Shown here: positions 26,921 to 34,786 of the stretch, piece by piece | How the letters are laid out: every line of letters starts with the position of its first letter | Numbering within the stretch: position 1 is the stretch's first letter | Origin: VRUE01 sp963701265 | GTDB lineage: Bacteria; Actinomycetota; Thermoleophilia; Solirubrobacterales; 70-9 | DNA: 64,000 nt | Direction of reading: 5' to 3' | NCBI GenBank assembly: GCA_963701265.1 | Contig: OY969581.1 | Span: 1,364,001-1,428,000 of the forward strand | Made by a program: the position numbers and the translations under genes | The notes under the pieces: model-generated | What the model saw: the letters and a program-made list of their open reading frames with translations, nothing else | What the model was told of the DNA's origin: nothing | Databases searched by the model: none

Positions 26921-27481
26921 GTGATCAGCACCAACGAATTTCGCAACGGCTCGCATATCGAGATCGACGGGAAGATCTTCCGGATCATCGAGTTCCAGCA
27001 CGTCAAGCCGGGCAAGGGCGGGGCCTTCGTGCGCACCAAGCTGCGCCGGATCGAGGACGGCTCGGTCCAGGACAAGACTTTCCGCGCCGGCGAGAAGTTC
27101 CGCCCGGTGCGCACCGAGTCGCGCAAGATGCAGTACCTCTACGACTCCGGCGATGCTGCTGTCTTCATGGACACGCGCGACTACGAGCAGATCGAGATCC
27201 CGCGGGAGCTGGCCGGGGAGGCGATGCAGTGGGTCCTGCCCAACGCCGAGGTCGACGTCCTCTTCGTCGACGAGAAGGCCAGCGACGTGCAGGTCGCCAG
27301 TGCAATCGACATGAAGGTCACGCAGACCGAGCCCGGCGTGAAGGGCGACACCGCCTCCGGCGGCGGCAGCAAGCCGGCGACCCTCGAGTCCGGCGTGATC
27401 GTGCAGGTGCCGCTCTTCATCGAGGAGGGCGAGACGATCCGCGTCGACACCCGCAGCGCCGAGTACGTCTCCCGCGCCTGA
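26921..27481 (+). CDS. efp: Translation elongation factor P
   Basis: 186 aa, three-domain EF-P. The tip loop that reaches the peptidyl-transferase centre reads HVKPGKGGAF with Lys32 at the position modified in many bacteria. No modification gene (epmA, ymfI or earP type) is seen in the window; the PGKG loop is like that of actinobacterial EF-P that may work unmodified. EF-P relieves stalling at polyproline, relevant here given the Pro-rich proteins nearby. GTG start with leaderless -10. Confidence 0.97.
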   Translation: MISTNEFRNGSHIEIDGKIFRIIEFQHVKPGKGGAFVRTKLRRIEDGSVQDKTFRAGEKFRPVRTESRKMQYLYDSGDAAVFMDTRDYEQIEIPRELAGEAMQWVLPNAEVDVLFVDEKASDVQVASAIDMKVTQTEPGVKGDTASGGGSKPATLESGVIVQVPLFIEEGETIRVDTRSAEYVSRA

Positions 27482-27732
27482 GCCGCTTGCCGCAGCGGGG
27501 GTGTCGGGTGGTTAGGGGTGGCGAGTCGCGCCTGGATGTGGTACTTGTAGGAGGGTTTCAGGGTACGCTTGGATCCATCGAGGAGGACGACTTGCGGGCG
27601 GTAGGGGTAGGAGTGGGATGTGGCGATAGCCGTGGCCGGGAGGGATGACCGCGGCGCTGGCCCCTTTCTCAAAAGCTTTATCAGCAGTATCTGTTTCCAG
27701 TCCATCGAGCAAATAGACAGGAGATACCAGTC
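27482..27732. other. Intergenic region, with a possible gene remnant on the minus strand
   Basis: 251 bp. On the minus strand, about 27490-27640 reads as a codon-biased stretch (SHSYPYRPQVVLLDGSKR, then TLKPSYKYHIQARLATP) with G or C at most third positions, yet it has no start or longer frame, so it looks like a decayed gene fragment. Bases 27660-27730 are AT-richer and probably hold the promoter of the next gene. Confidence 0.4.
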
Positions 27733-28374
27733 ATGCAAAAGCAGAAGCGCACAGCGCTCCTTGCGAAAACACGGGTCGCCTTGGGGGGGCTGCTTGCGGC
27801 GCTGATGCTCAGTGCCGTCTTCGCCGCGCCGGCTATGGCCGGCCCCGCCTGGAAGTTCAACGGCGAAGAACTGAAAGGCACGGAAACGATCCTCGGCGGG
27901 GCCCAAAAAAGCGGCCTCACCGCGTGGGGGTTTACGACCACCTGCGACAACTTCCTCTACGAAGTTGAAATCTGGAACAGCAGCGGGACGGGCAAAGGGA
28001 ACGTCACCGACCTGCCCCTGTTCAACTGCTACACGGATAGCTTCTGCACGGTGGAAGCGATCGAAGCCGAATCGTTCCCCTGGCCCGCCGAACTGATGAC
28101 GACCGGCGGCAACAACTACATGAAGGTCAAAGGGGTAGACGTCTGGATCCTCTACGGCGGCTGGTTCTGCCCGCTGTGGGGCGTCTGGGCCCACGTCACC
28201 GGATCCGCCGGCGGCCTGCTCAGCAACGCGACCGAAAGCGCGACGTTCGGCCCGTCGAGCTTCACGGCGACCGGCAGCAAACTGGAAGCGCTCGGCGCAG
28301 GAGTCGAATGGAACGGCTTCTTCCCCGCCGAAGCATTCGAGACGCGCAGGGAACAGTCGATAAGCGTTTCGTGA
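27733..28374 (+). CDS. Secreted protein, unknown function
   Basis: 213 aa with a long Sec signal peptide (cleavage AMA-GP near residue 37) and a good Shine-Dalgarno (AGGAG). The mature part begins GPAWKFNGEELKG, is Gly/Trp/aromatic-rich and has four Cys (in TTTCDN, FNCYT, FCTVEA and WFCPLWG), suggesting a disulfide-stabilised beta structure. This layout resembles multi-copy exported proteins of Solirubrobacterales, an impression from memory. The last codons run into a 23-bp tandem duplication shared with the next gene's start, so the C-terminus may have changed recently. Confidence 0.75.
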   Translation: MQKQKRTALLAKTRVALGGLLAALMLSAVFAAPAMAGPAWKFNGEELKGTETILGGAQKSGLTAWGFTTTCDNFLYEVEIWNSSGTGKGNVTDLPLFNCYTDSFCTVEAIEAESFPWPAELMTTGGNNYMKVKGVDVWILYGGWFCPLWGVWAHVTGSAGGLLSNATESATFGPSSFTATGSKLEALGAGVEWNGFFPAEAFETRREQSISVS

Positions 28375-28409
28375 CGAAGCCCGTGAGCGTTTGATGACGA
28401 AGTCCGCGA
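28364..28409. repeat. 23-bp tandem duplication at a gene junction
   Basis: Two head-to-tail copies, 28364-28386 and 28387-28409, match at 19 of 23 positions (GCGTTTnnTGACGAAG core). The first copy ends the secreted-protein gene; the second contains the ATG of the PEBP lipoprotein gene. Confidence 0.75.
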
Positions 28410-29209
28410 GAGCGGCGAGCGCCAGGATCTTCCTGGCGCTCGCCGTAGCGGCGCTCGTCCTCGCCGGTTGCGGGGGCGGGTCGTCGGACGACTCGAGCTC
28501 GGTCAGCTCGAGCACTTCGAGCACGCCGAATGCCCAGGGCGACGCGAAGGTGGCTGACTCGAGTGGCGCCCCTGGCGGCACCGATGAAGGTGATGCTTCT
28601 GCCGCCAAGAAGGCGAGCGGGGGCGGCGCGGCTACCGGAGGCCCGGGCCAGCAGCCGGCCCCAGGTGCCAAGCAGGGTTCCTCTGTTCCGCAGCCCACGG
28701 GCGAACCGGAGCCGGGGATAACTCCCGAGCAGCGCCGGGAGGCGACGGTGGCCAGCATGACCTTGCAGAGCCCGTCGAGCCAACCGCCCAGCGGTGGCCC
28801 GCAGGCGCTGTCGGCCGAGTACACCTGCGACGGCAAGAACACTTCGCCGGCGCTGCGCTGGCAGGGGGTCCCGCAGGGCACCGCCGAACTGGCGCTCCTC
28901 GCGATGAACATCCAGCCGGTGAAAGGGAAACTGTTCTTCGACTGGGCGGTGGCAGGGCTGAGCCCCGAGCTGGAAGAGATCGAAGCCGGAAAGCTGCCCA
29001 AAGGCGCCATCGTCGGCCGCAACAGCTTCGGCAAGGCGGATTATGAAATCTGCCCCGAAGGCAGCAGCGAAACGTACATATTTGCCCTCTTCGCGTTGCC
29101 GCAGAAGCTCTCGCCCAACCCGGGCTTCGAACCGTTCGCCTTTCGCAAAGCCGTGCTCGACATCTCCGGCAACGCCGGCATTCTGGCTCTCGGCTACTCG
29201 CGCGGCTGA
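28394..29209 (+). CDS. PEBP-like (YbhB/YbcL) lipoprotein
   Basis: 271 aa. Lipobox LVLAGC at residues 19-24, then a ~100-residue low-complexity Ser/Gly/Pro linker. Residues ~118-271 resemble the phosphatidylethanolamine-binding fold of bacterial YbhB/YbcL: YTCDGKNTSPALRWQGVP, then AVAGLSPEL, GRNSFGKADYEICPEG and YIFALFALP. The family binds anionic small ligands; no catalytic role is established. The ATG is used (a TTG just before is possible). The linker would let the domain project from the membrane into the wall. Confidence 0.85.
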   Translation: MTKSARAASARIFLALAVAALVLAGCGGGSSDDSSSVSSSTSSTPNAQGDAKVADSSGAPGGTDEGDASAAKKASGGGAATGGPGQQPAPGAKQGSSVPQPTGEPEPGITPEQRREATVASMTLQSPSSQPPSGGPQALSAEYTCDGKNTSPALRWQGVPQGTAELALLAMNIQPVKGKLFFDWAVAGLSPELEEIEAGKLPKGAIVGRNSFGKADYEICPEGSSETYIFALFALPQKLSPNPGFEPFAFRKAVLDISGNAGILALGYSRG

Positions 29210-29253
29210 CGCCGCTCGAATCGTCCAGCCGCCCAAAGCGCGAGAATGGCCGC

Positions 29254-29634
29254 ATGCGCAGATCCGACCAGCGTCGCGACGCCGTTTTCGCCTGCTACCA
29301 GCGCGACGTCACCGGCCGGCCGCTCGAGGAGCTGGTCGCCGAGTCACGCCCTTTCACGCGTGAGCTTGCCGCCGGCGTCGAGGCCCATCGCGATGAACTT
29401 GATGTGGCGATCGCCAACCACGCCAAGGGTTGGGAGTTGGAGCGGATCGCGCCGCTGGAGCGCAACGTGATGCGCGTCGCTCTCTACGAGATCGAGCACA
29501 GCGACGACGTACCGACCGAGGTCGCGATCGACGAGGCGATCGAGATCGCCAAGGAGTACTGCGGCGCCGACGCGCCGGGCTTTGTCAACGGCGTCCTCGG
29601 CGCGATCGCCCGCGAGCGCGAGGGGGTGCGGTGA
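29254..29634 (+). CDS. nusB: Transcription antitermination factor NusB
   Basis: 126 aa, all-helical family. The N-terminal Arg-rich start (RRSDQRRDAVFACYQRD), the central AIANHAKGWELERIAPLERNV split, and the C-terminal EVAIDEAIEIAKEY and FVNGVLGAIA are diagnostic. It binds boxA RNA with NusE during rRNA transcription. It begins the nusB-xseB-ispA-dxs run, joined to xseB by GTGA. Confidence 0.93.
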   Translation: MRRSDQRRDAVFACYQRDVTGRPLEELVAESRPFTRELAAGVEAHRDELDVAIANHAKGWELERIAPLERNVMRVALYEIEHSDDVPTEVAIDEAIEIAKEYCGADAPGFVNGVLGAIAREREGVR

Positions 29635-29807
29635 ACCGGCTGCGCGAGATCTCCGAGCGGCTCAACGCGATCGCCCGTGAGCTCGAAGGTGAAGAGGCTG
29701 ATGACGCCCGCGCCGCAGCGCTCGCACAGGAGGCTGCCGAGCTCTCGGCCGAGGCGGTCGAGGAGGCAAACCGCCGTATCCGCGAGGGCGAGGCCGCCTC
29801 GCAGTGA
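29631..29807 (+). CDS. xseB: Exodeoxyribonuclease VII small subunit-like protein
   Basis: 58 aa, short even for XseB (usually 65-85). Two helices (LREISERLNAIARELEGEEA and EAAELSAEAVEEANRRI) follow the amphipathic pattern of XseB, which decorates the long XseA helices. Position between nusB and ispA is the same as in Bacillus (nusB, folD, xseA, xseB, ispA). No xseA is present in the window. GTG start overlaps nusB. Identification rests on both pattern and neighbourhood. Confidence 0.7.
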   Translation: MNRLREISERLNAIARELEGEEADDARAAALAQEAAELSAEAVEEANRRIREGEAASQ

Positions 29808-29811
29808 AGAC

Positions 29812-30675
29812 TTGAGCTACCCGGAGGAGCTGCGCGAGCTCGTCGATGCCGAGCTGGAGCGGTTGCGCTTTCCTGCGCCCGAGCCGACCGCAGGCCTGCA
29901 GGAGGCGATGCGCTACTCGTTGCTGGCGGGGGGCAAGCGGGTGCGCCCGGTGCTTGCCCTGGCGACGGCCCGCGCTCTCGGTGCCGAGCCCGAGCACTTT
30001 CTTCCGGTCGCCTGCGCGATCGAGCTGATCCATACCTACTCGCTGATCCACGATGACCTGCCGGCGATGGACGACGACGAGCTGCGCCGCGGCCAGCCAA
30101 CGTCCCACGTCAAGTACGGCGAGGACGTGGCGATCCTCGCCGGCGATGGCCTCTTCGCCGAGGCGGTGCGGCTCGCCTGTGAGCAGCCGGGCGAGCCGGC
30201 CCGCGTGCTCGCGGCGCTGCGCGAGCTGAGCGCGGCGACCGGGGTCGACGGCATGGTCGGCGGCCAGTACGTCGACGTTGCTGTCTCCGAGCGTGATGCC
30301 GAGGGGCTGCGCTCGCTGCACACGCTGAAGACCGGCCGCCTGATTGCCGCCAGCGTCGGCGTCGTGCTGACGCTCGAAGGACTGCCCGAACCTGAGACAA
30401 TGCCCTTTCGCCGATTTGCCAGCGAGCTGGGCGTGCTCTTCCAGATCGTCGACGACATCCTCGACGTGACCGGAAGCGCCGAGCGGCTCGGTAAGCCCCA
30501 TGGAAGCGACGAGCGACATGGAAAACTCACCTACGTCAGCCTCTTCGGGCTCGAGCGCGCCCGCGAGCTTGCGGCGGAGTCGCACGCAAATGCGGTCGCG
30601 GCGCTTGGCGAGGCGGCGGGCGAAACGGGTGACCTGAGCCGAGTGGCCGACTACATCTTCACCAGAGACGAATGA
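29812..30675 (+). CDS. ispA: Polyprenyl (farnesyl/geranylgeranyl) diphosphate synthase
   Basis: 287 aa from TTG 29812, 4 bp after xseB; no ATG or GTG fits the family start. First Asp-rich motif DDLPAMDDDELRRG and second motif FQIVDDILDVTG are intact, with GGKRVRPVLAL and GGQYVDV. The two residues before the first motif (SLIH) favour a short-chain product. It condenses IPP with allylic diphosphates made by the MEP pathway, and overlaps dxs by ATGA. Confidence 0.93.
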   Translation: MSYPEELRELVDAELERLRFPAPEPTAGLQEAMRYSLLAGGKRVRPVLALATARALGAEPEHFLPVACAIELIHTYSLIHDDLPAMDDDELRRGQPTSHVKYGEDVAILAGDGLFAEAVRLACEQPGEPARVLAALRELSAATGVDGMVGGQYVDVAVSERDAEGLRSLHTLKTGRLIAASVGVVLTLEGLPEPETMPFRRFASELGVLFQIVDDILDVTGSAERLGKPHGSDERHGKLTYVSLFGLERARELAAESHANAVAALGEAAGETGDLSRVADYIFTRDE

Positions 30676-32726
30676 GCGAGAACGGACACGGAGCGAAACC
30701 GGCGGGGGAGACCCCCCTGCTCGACGGCATCCACGAACCGGCCGACCTGCACGACCTGGGTGACGAGCAGCTGCAGCAGGTTGCGCAGGAGATGCGCACC
30801 TACATCATCGACACGATCGGCGAGATCGGTGGCCACTTCGGTGCCAACCTCGGCACCTGCGAGCTTGCCGTCGCCCTGCACAGTCTGCTCGACTCGCCGC
30901 GCGACAAGGTTCTCTGGGACGTCGGCCATCAGGCCTACCCGCACAAGATCCTCACCGGGCGCCGCGAGGGCTTGCCGACAATCCGCCAGTACGACGGGCT
31001 CGCGCCCTTCTGCTCGGTCTTCGAGTCCGAGCACGACATCATGGGCGCCGGCCACGCCTCGACCTCGATTGGCTACGGGGTCGGACTGAAGGAGGCGATG
31101 CGCCACGGGATCGGCGAGGACGGTCGCGTCGCTGCCGTGATCGGCGACGGCGCGCTGACGGGTGGCGTCGCCTATGAGGCACTGCACGCCGCGGGCGGCC
31201 TGCAGACGCCGATGGTGATCGTGCTCAACGACAACGGCATGTCGATCTCACCGAACGTCGGCGCGCTCTCGCGCTACTTCAACCGGGTGCGGCTCAATCC
31301 GCGGCTCTTCCACGCCCGCGAGGGAGTCGAGGACCGGCTGACCAAGCTGCCGCTTGGGCTCGGCAAGCGGATCGAACGACTGGGTCCTGAGATCAAGTCG
31401 GCAATCAAGGCCTACTGGGCGCCGGGGCTCTTCTTCGAGGAGCTCGATCTCGCCTACATGGGTGTGATCGACGGCCACGACGTGCATGCCCTGCGCGAGG
31501 CCCTGCGCGAGGCCTTTGAGGCCGAACGTCCGGTGATCGTCCACATTCACACGGTTAAGGGCAAGGGCTTTTCCCCGGCTGAGGAGGGCGGCCTCGAGGG
31601 GATGGAGAAATGGCACGCCGCCAAGCCGAACTCGATCGTCAACGGGGAACCGGCGGCGAAGAAGCCGGTCGCGGTGCAGGAGTCCGACTCGCCGGCGGCG
31701 ATCGCTCCGGAGCGACTGGAGAAGCCGCCCGCGGCGGGGGCGCCGCCGCAGTACACCCAGGTCTTCGCCGACGCGATCGTCGCCGAGGCGCGCCGCGACA
31801 AGCGCGTGGTCGGGATCACCGCGGCGATGGCGGGGGGGACCGGCCTGCAAAAGCTCGCCGACGAGGTGCCCGGGCAGTACTACGACGTCGGCATCGCCGA
31901 GCAGAACGCTGTCCTGCTCGCCTCCGGCCTGGCGATCCAGGGGGCGAAGCCGGTCTGCGCGATCTACTCGACCTTCCTCCAGCGCGCCTTCGACCAGATC
32001 GTCCACGACGTCTGCCTGCAGGAGCTCGACGTCACCTTCGCGATGGATCGGGCCGGCCTGGTCGGCGACGACGGGCCGACCCATCACGGCGCCTTCGACG
32101 TCTCCTACTTTCGCCCGATCCCCAACGTGGTCCTGATGGCGCCCCGCGACGAGGCAATGCTGGCGCACATGTTGCGCACCGCGATTGCCCACGACGGCCC
32201 GGCGGCGCTGCGCTACCCGCGCGGCGCGGCAGAGGGGGTGGACCTGCCGGCCGAGCCGCAAGAGCTGCCGATCGGCAGCGGCGAGCTGCTTGCGAGCGGC
32301 GAACGCGTGGCGTTGCTCGGCTACGGCTACGGCGTCCCGGTGGCGCTCGACGCGGCCAAGGTCCTTGCCGGTCACGACCTAACTGCCACGGTCGCCGACG
32401 CTCGCTTCGCAAAGCCACTCGACAGCGAGCTGCTGGAGCGGCTGGCGCTCAGCCACGACCTGGTGGTGACGATCGAGGAGAACGTTCTTCCCGGTGGCTT
32501 TGGCTCGGCCGTACTCGAGCACCTCGAGGATGCCTTTGCCGAGCGTTCTGGTGAGCGGGCCCGCGTCTTGCGGGTCGGCCTGCCCGACCGCTACGTGACC
32601 CACGGCAAGCCGGCGCTGCTGCACGAGGAGGTCGGTCTTACCGGCGACGCGGTCGCCGAACGGGTCCTTGCCACGCTGCGCTCCGGCGAGAAATTGGGGC
32701 TTGCGTCAAATCGCTCAATCGGTTAG
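30672..32726 (+). CDS. dxs: 1-deoxy-D-xylulose-5-phosphate synthase
   Basis: 684 aa, slightly long because of a Pro/Ala insert (~residues 330-355) between the two halves. ThDP site: GDGALTGGVAYEALHAAG and VLNDNGMSIS; the active-site His lies in DVGHQAYPHKILTGR. The pyrimidine domain has GIAEQNAVLLASGLA and DRAGLVGDDGPTHHG. It catalyses the first MEP-pathway step from pyruvate and glyceraldehyde 3-phosphate. Translationally coupled to ispA. Confidence 0.97.
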   Translation: MSENGHGAKPAGETPLLDGIHEPADLHDLGDEQLQQVAQEMRTYIIDTIGEIGGHFGANLGTCELAVALHSLLDSPRDKVLWDVGHQAYPHKILTGRREGLPTIRQYDGLAPFCSVFESEHDIMGAGHASTSIGYGVGLKEAMRHGIGEDGRVAAVIGDGALTGGVAYEALHAAGGLQTPMVIVLNDNGMSISPNVGALSRYFNRVRLNPRLFHAREGVEDRLTKLPLGLGKRIERLGPEIKSAIKAYWAPGLFFEELDLAYMGVIDGHDVHALREALREAFEAERPVIVHIHTVKGKGFSPAEEGGLEGMEKWHAAKPNSIVNGEPAAKKPVAVQESDSPAAIAPERLEKPPAAGAPPQYTQVFADAIVAEARRDKRVVGITAAMAGGTGLQKLADEVPGQYYDVGIAEQNAVLLASGLAIQGAKPVCAIYSTFLQRAFDQIVHDVCLQELDVTFAMDRAGLVGDDGPTHHGAFDVSYFRPIPNVVLMAPRDEAMLAHMLRTAIAHDGPAALRYPRGAAEGVDLPAEPQELPIGSGELLASGERVALLGYGYGVPVALDAAKVLAGHDLTATVADARFAKPLDSELLERLALSHDLVVTIEENVLPGGFGSAVLEHLEDAFAERSGERARVLRVGLPDRYVTHGKPALLHEEVGLTGDAVAERVLATLRSGEKLGLASNRSIG

Positions 32727-32740
32727 CCTGCCGTCGTCTC

Positions 32741-32789
32741 TTCTGGGGTTACTTGAGGGAGGAGGGACATCTCTATGTATGTGGATCTG
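32741..32789 (+). repeat. Leader repeat, copy A (partner at 34594)
   Basis: About 50 bp, beginning TTCTGGGGTTACT, then AGGGAGGAG, then TATGTGGATC. It aligns with 34594-34646 with few mismatches and a 4-bp gap. It contains a strong Shine-Dalgarno and leads into a 15-codon ORF. Confidence 0.7.
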
Positions 32790-32822
32790 CAGGTAGGGAG
32801 CCTCGTGGATCTGCAACGTTGA
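32775..32822 (+). CDS. Putative 15-residue peptide (MYVDLQVGSLVDLQR)
   Basis: ATG with a strong Shine-Dalgarno (GAGGGAGGAGGG) about 9 nt upstream, 15 codons and TGA. A terminator hairpin starts 14 nt after the stop. The partner repeat at 34594 also leads into exactly 15 codons, which supports translation, though the peptides differ after the first residues. Could be a leader peptide or small bioactive peptide; or the pairing could be chance. Confidence 0.4.
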   Translation: MYVDLQVGSLVDLQR

Positions 32823-32835
32823 CCGCGCCGGTGCC

Positions 32836-32860
32836 AAGGGCACCGCGCCGCGGTGCCCTT
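32836..32860 (+). terminator. Hairpin terminator after the short ORF
   Basis: Perfect 12-bp inverted repeat (AAGGGCACCGCG / CGCGGTGCCCTT) with 1 nt between; effectively an ~11-bp stem with a 3-nt loop. It could also end the dxs transcript. Confidence 0.65.
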
Positions 32861-32894
32861 TGTGAATGGAAAATAGGGTGGTAATATTTGGAAA

Positions 32895-32916
32895 ACAGCG
32901 AGTTTTAAAACGCTGT
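32895..32916. repeat. AT-rich inverted repeat
   Basis: ACAGCG and CGCTGT flank a 10-nt AT-rich centre containing GTTTTAAAAC. It lies upstream of the GGDEF-like gene; possible operator or small hairpin. Confidence 0.35.
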
Positions 32917-32956
32917 AAGCCAAGCCGCACGTAGTTAACGCGGTGGAAAGGGAGCC

Positions 32957-33976
32957 ATAGACCGACGCGCGCCGCAGCCTCGGCAGCCATTCGAATCGGA
33001 GTCCGATCAGTCCTCCTCGAACGCCGATCAGTCCTCCTCGAACGCCGATCAGTCCTCCTCGAACGCCGATCAGTCCTCCTCGAACGCCGATCAGTCCTCC
33101 TCGAACGCCGATCAGCGAGCCTCGGATCGCGAGCAGGACGCGGCGGATCGCGAGCTTGCCGCCCTCTCATCTCCGACTGCGGGTCAGCTGCGCGCTCACG
33201 AACAGGCGACAGCGGCTCGACTGGACGCAACGATGGGCCGGGTGGCGAGCGCTGCGCTCCGCTCCCAATCCGCGTTGGGGCGTGACGGGCAGGGGCAGAA
33301 CCGCGATGCATCGGCACGGCAGCGAGACCAGGCCGCCACCCGTCGTGATCAAGCGGATGAGGCTGCGAGAGATGTCGAGCTGACCGGCGAGCCCAGCGAG
33401 GAGACTCCTGCTGCTGCCGCGATCAGGCTCAGCTCCGCTGTCGCTCGTGATCGTGCTGCTGTAGCGCGCGACCGAGCCGGGGTTACCCGAGATCGAGCCG
33501 CTGTCGACCGTGAGTTCGCGGCGCGCGATCGCGAACTGAGCACCGCTGAGATCGAGCAGGCCCTGATCGATGAGCGGTCTGGCGCCTACGGGCGGCAGCT
33601 CGGCGAGGTCATCTTGAGCCATGAGATTGCGCGCACCCAGGGAGCCAGGGGCACGCTCGTGCTCGGCATCGTCAGGATCGACGAGAGCGAAGACCTAGGC
33701 GGCGGCAGTCCGGCTCACCCTGGACCGGATCGGCACCTCTTCCTTGCCCTGCAGGCGAGACTGCGGCCATTCGACGCGATCGTTCGCTGGGGAGATCAGG
33801 AGTTCCTCTGCACCCTTTTCGACGAGGCCGAAGTTGACGTCCGGCAGCGGCTCGAGCAGGCATGCGCCGACCTCGCCAAACAACACCCCGGTGTCTTGAC
33901 CGGCGTTGGCCTGGCATCTCTCGGAAGCGAGGACACATTGCAGCGCCTGGTCGACCGCGCTCAGCGCGACTTCTAA
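32957..33976 (+). CDS. Degenerate GGDEF-domain protein with DQSSSNA heptad repeats; start codon unclear
   Basis: The frame is open from 32939 and translates through five DQSSSNA repeats (33005-33109) into a charged DREQDAADRELAAL coil, then a GGDEF-like domain. No ATG, GTG or TTG occurs in frame before ATG 33233, which would cut off repeats and coil; the nearest start-like codon is ATA at 32957, perhaps a mutated ATG. In the C-terminal domain the active loop reads RWGDQEF instead of RxGGDEF and the metal region is altered, so cyclase activity is unlikely. N-terminal DQ/DR-rich repeats before GGDEF are a known actinobacterial style. Either a receptor-like relic or a pseudogene. Confidence 0.5.
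   Translation: MDRRAPQPRQPFESESDQSSSNADQSSSNADQSSSNADQSSSNADQSSSNADQRASDREQDAADRELAALSSPTAGQLRAHEQATAARLDATMGRVASAALRSQSALGRDGQGQNRDASARQRDQAATRRDQADEAARDVELTGEPSEETPAAAAIRLSSAVARDRAAVARDRAGVTRDRAAVDREFAARDRELSTAEIEQALIDERSGAYGRQLGEVILSHEIARTQGARGTLVLGIVRIDESEDLGGGSPAHPGPDRHLFLALQARLRPFDAIVRWGDQEFLCTLFDEAEVDVRQRLEQACADLAKQHPGVLTGVGLASLGSEDTLQRLVDRAQRDF
33005..33115 (+). repeat. 21-bp tandem repeat, five units
   Basis: Five exact units of GATCAGTCCTCCTCGAACGC(C) plus GATCAG. The unit is 7 codons, so the frame is kept, and identity between units points to recent expansion. Confidence 0.95.
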
Positions 33977-34518
33977 GCGTTACCCGAGGCTACGACGCCT
34001 GCTCGGCCGGGCTGCGGTTGAATAGCCGCATCGTCAGGCCGGCGACCCAGATAGGCGATCGCCACTGCGAGGAGGATGAACTTGCAGGAGGCAAAGATCG
34101 TCGCCAGCAGGGGGAGCGCCGCACCGGCGCCGCCGAGGGTCAGCAGCAGGCAGATGTTCTCGAGTGCGTCGAAGCCGGCCACAAGGGCGCCGAAGTAGGC
34201 GACGACCCCGCCGATCGCGGCGAGGCGGAGCCAGCCCCGGTTTCTGGCGAGATCGCGGATCGCCGCCAGCGCGAAGGTGAGGAAGGACCCGTAGGCGAGC
34301 AGGAAGCCGAAGTCGATCCAGAGCGACTCACGAGCGGCGTCCTGTCCGTCCTCACCCCATTCGGCAAGGATCTCGTCGGCCCGGTCCTGGCCACCGGTCA
34401 ACTCGAATGTCACCATTCCCGGCCCGTGCTCCTGCATCCGGTCCTCGGCCGGCGACATCGCCAAGAGCAGGATCACCATCGCAATCCCCGATGCGATCAG
34501 TCCCTGCCGGCGCGTCAT
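33973..34518 (-). CDS. Four-helix membrane protein, unknown function
   Basis: 181 aa. An N-terminal helix (residues ~7-22) is followed by a ~45-residue outside loop with acidic residues (GGQDRADEILAEWGEDGQD), then three helices (about 67-87, 97-117 and 122-158). The single long polar loop after helix 1 resembles small actinobacterial membrane proteins without assigned role. The TAGATT box 6 nt before the ATG supports the start. Its stop overlaps that of the GGDEF-like gene by 4 bp (tail to tail). Confidence 0.7.
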   Translation of the reverse strand: MTRRQGLIASGIAMVILLLAMSPAEDRMQEHGPGMVTFELTGGQDRADEILAEWGEDGQDAARESLWIDFGFLLAYGSFLTFALAAIRDLARNRGWLRLAAIGGVVAYFGALVAGFDALENICLLLTLGGAGAALPLLATIFASCKFILLAVAIAYLGRRPDDAAIQPQPGRAGVVASGNA

Positions 34519-34524
34519 GCGAGC

Positions 34525-34530
34525 AATCTA
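34525..34530 (-). promoter_or_regulatory. -10 box (TAGATT on minus), leaderless
   Basis: 6 nt from the ATG (34518) of the membrane-protein gene. Confidence 0.5.
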
Positions 34531-34593
34531 TTAGAGCCCGTGATGGCGATCAGTCTCCACAACAGAAAACGCCCCGGCGGGGAGCCGAGGCGA

Positions 34594-34646
34594 GTTCTGG
34601 GGTTACTACAGGGAGGAGAGATATGTATCTCTATATATGTGGATCC
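34594..34646 (+). repeat. Leader repeat, copy B
   Basis: Same TTCTGGGGTTACT / AGGGAGGAG / TATGTGGATC blocks as 32741-32789, in the same orientation, 1.85 kb apart. Here a GAGATA-TG-TATCTC palindrome overlaps the short ORF's start codon. Confidence 0.7.
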
Positions 34647-34670
34647 GTGGGAGGTAGGTGGGCCCTTTGA
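34623..34670 (+). CDS. Putative 15-residue peptide (MYLYICGSVGGRWAL)
   Basis: ATG 6 nt after the GGAGG core of an extended Shine-Dalgarno; 15 codons then TGA, the same length as at 32775. The start codon sits in a small palindrome that could mask it. Hydrophobic peptide, no known family. Confidence 0.4.
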   Translation: MYLYICGSVGGRWAL

Positions 34671-34786
34671 TGTGTCGCGGGCTGACATCGTGGGAAGCGA
34701 TGAAGCCGTATGGGCGACGCTGAACCCAGCCAAAAAGTCTTTTCTATCTGCCCCTTATCGGTTGTCCTCTGCGAATCCTTGAACAG

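Noticed and set aside
33005..33115. CRISPR array
   Set aside because: Units are contiguous without spacers and in frame with a protein; it is a coding tandem repeat.
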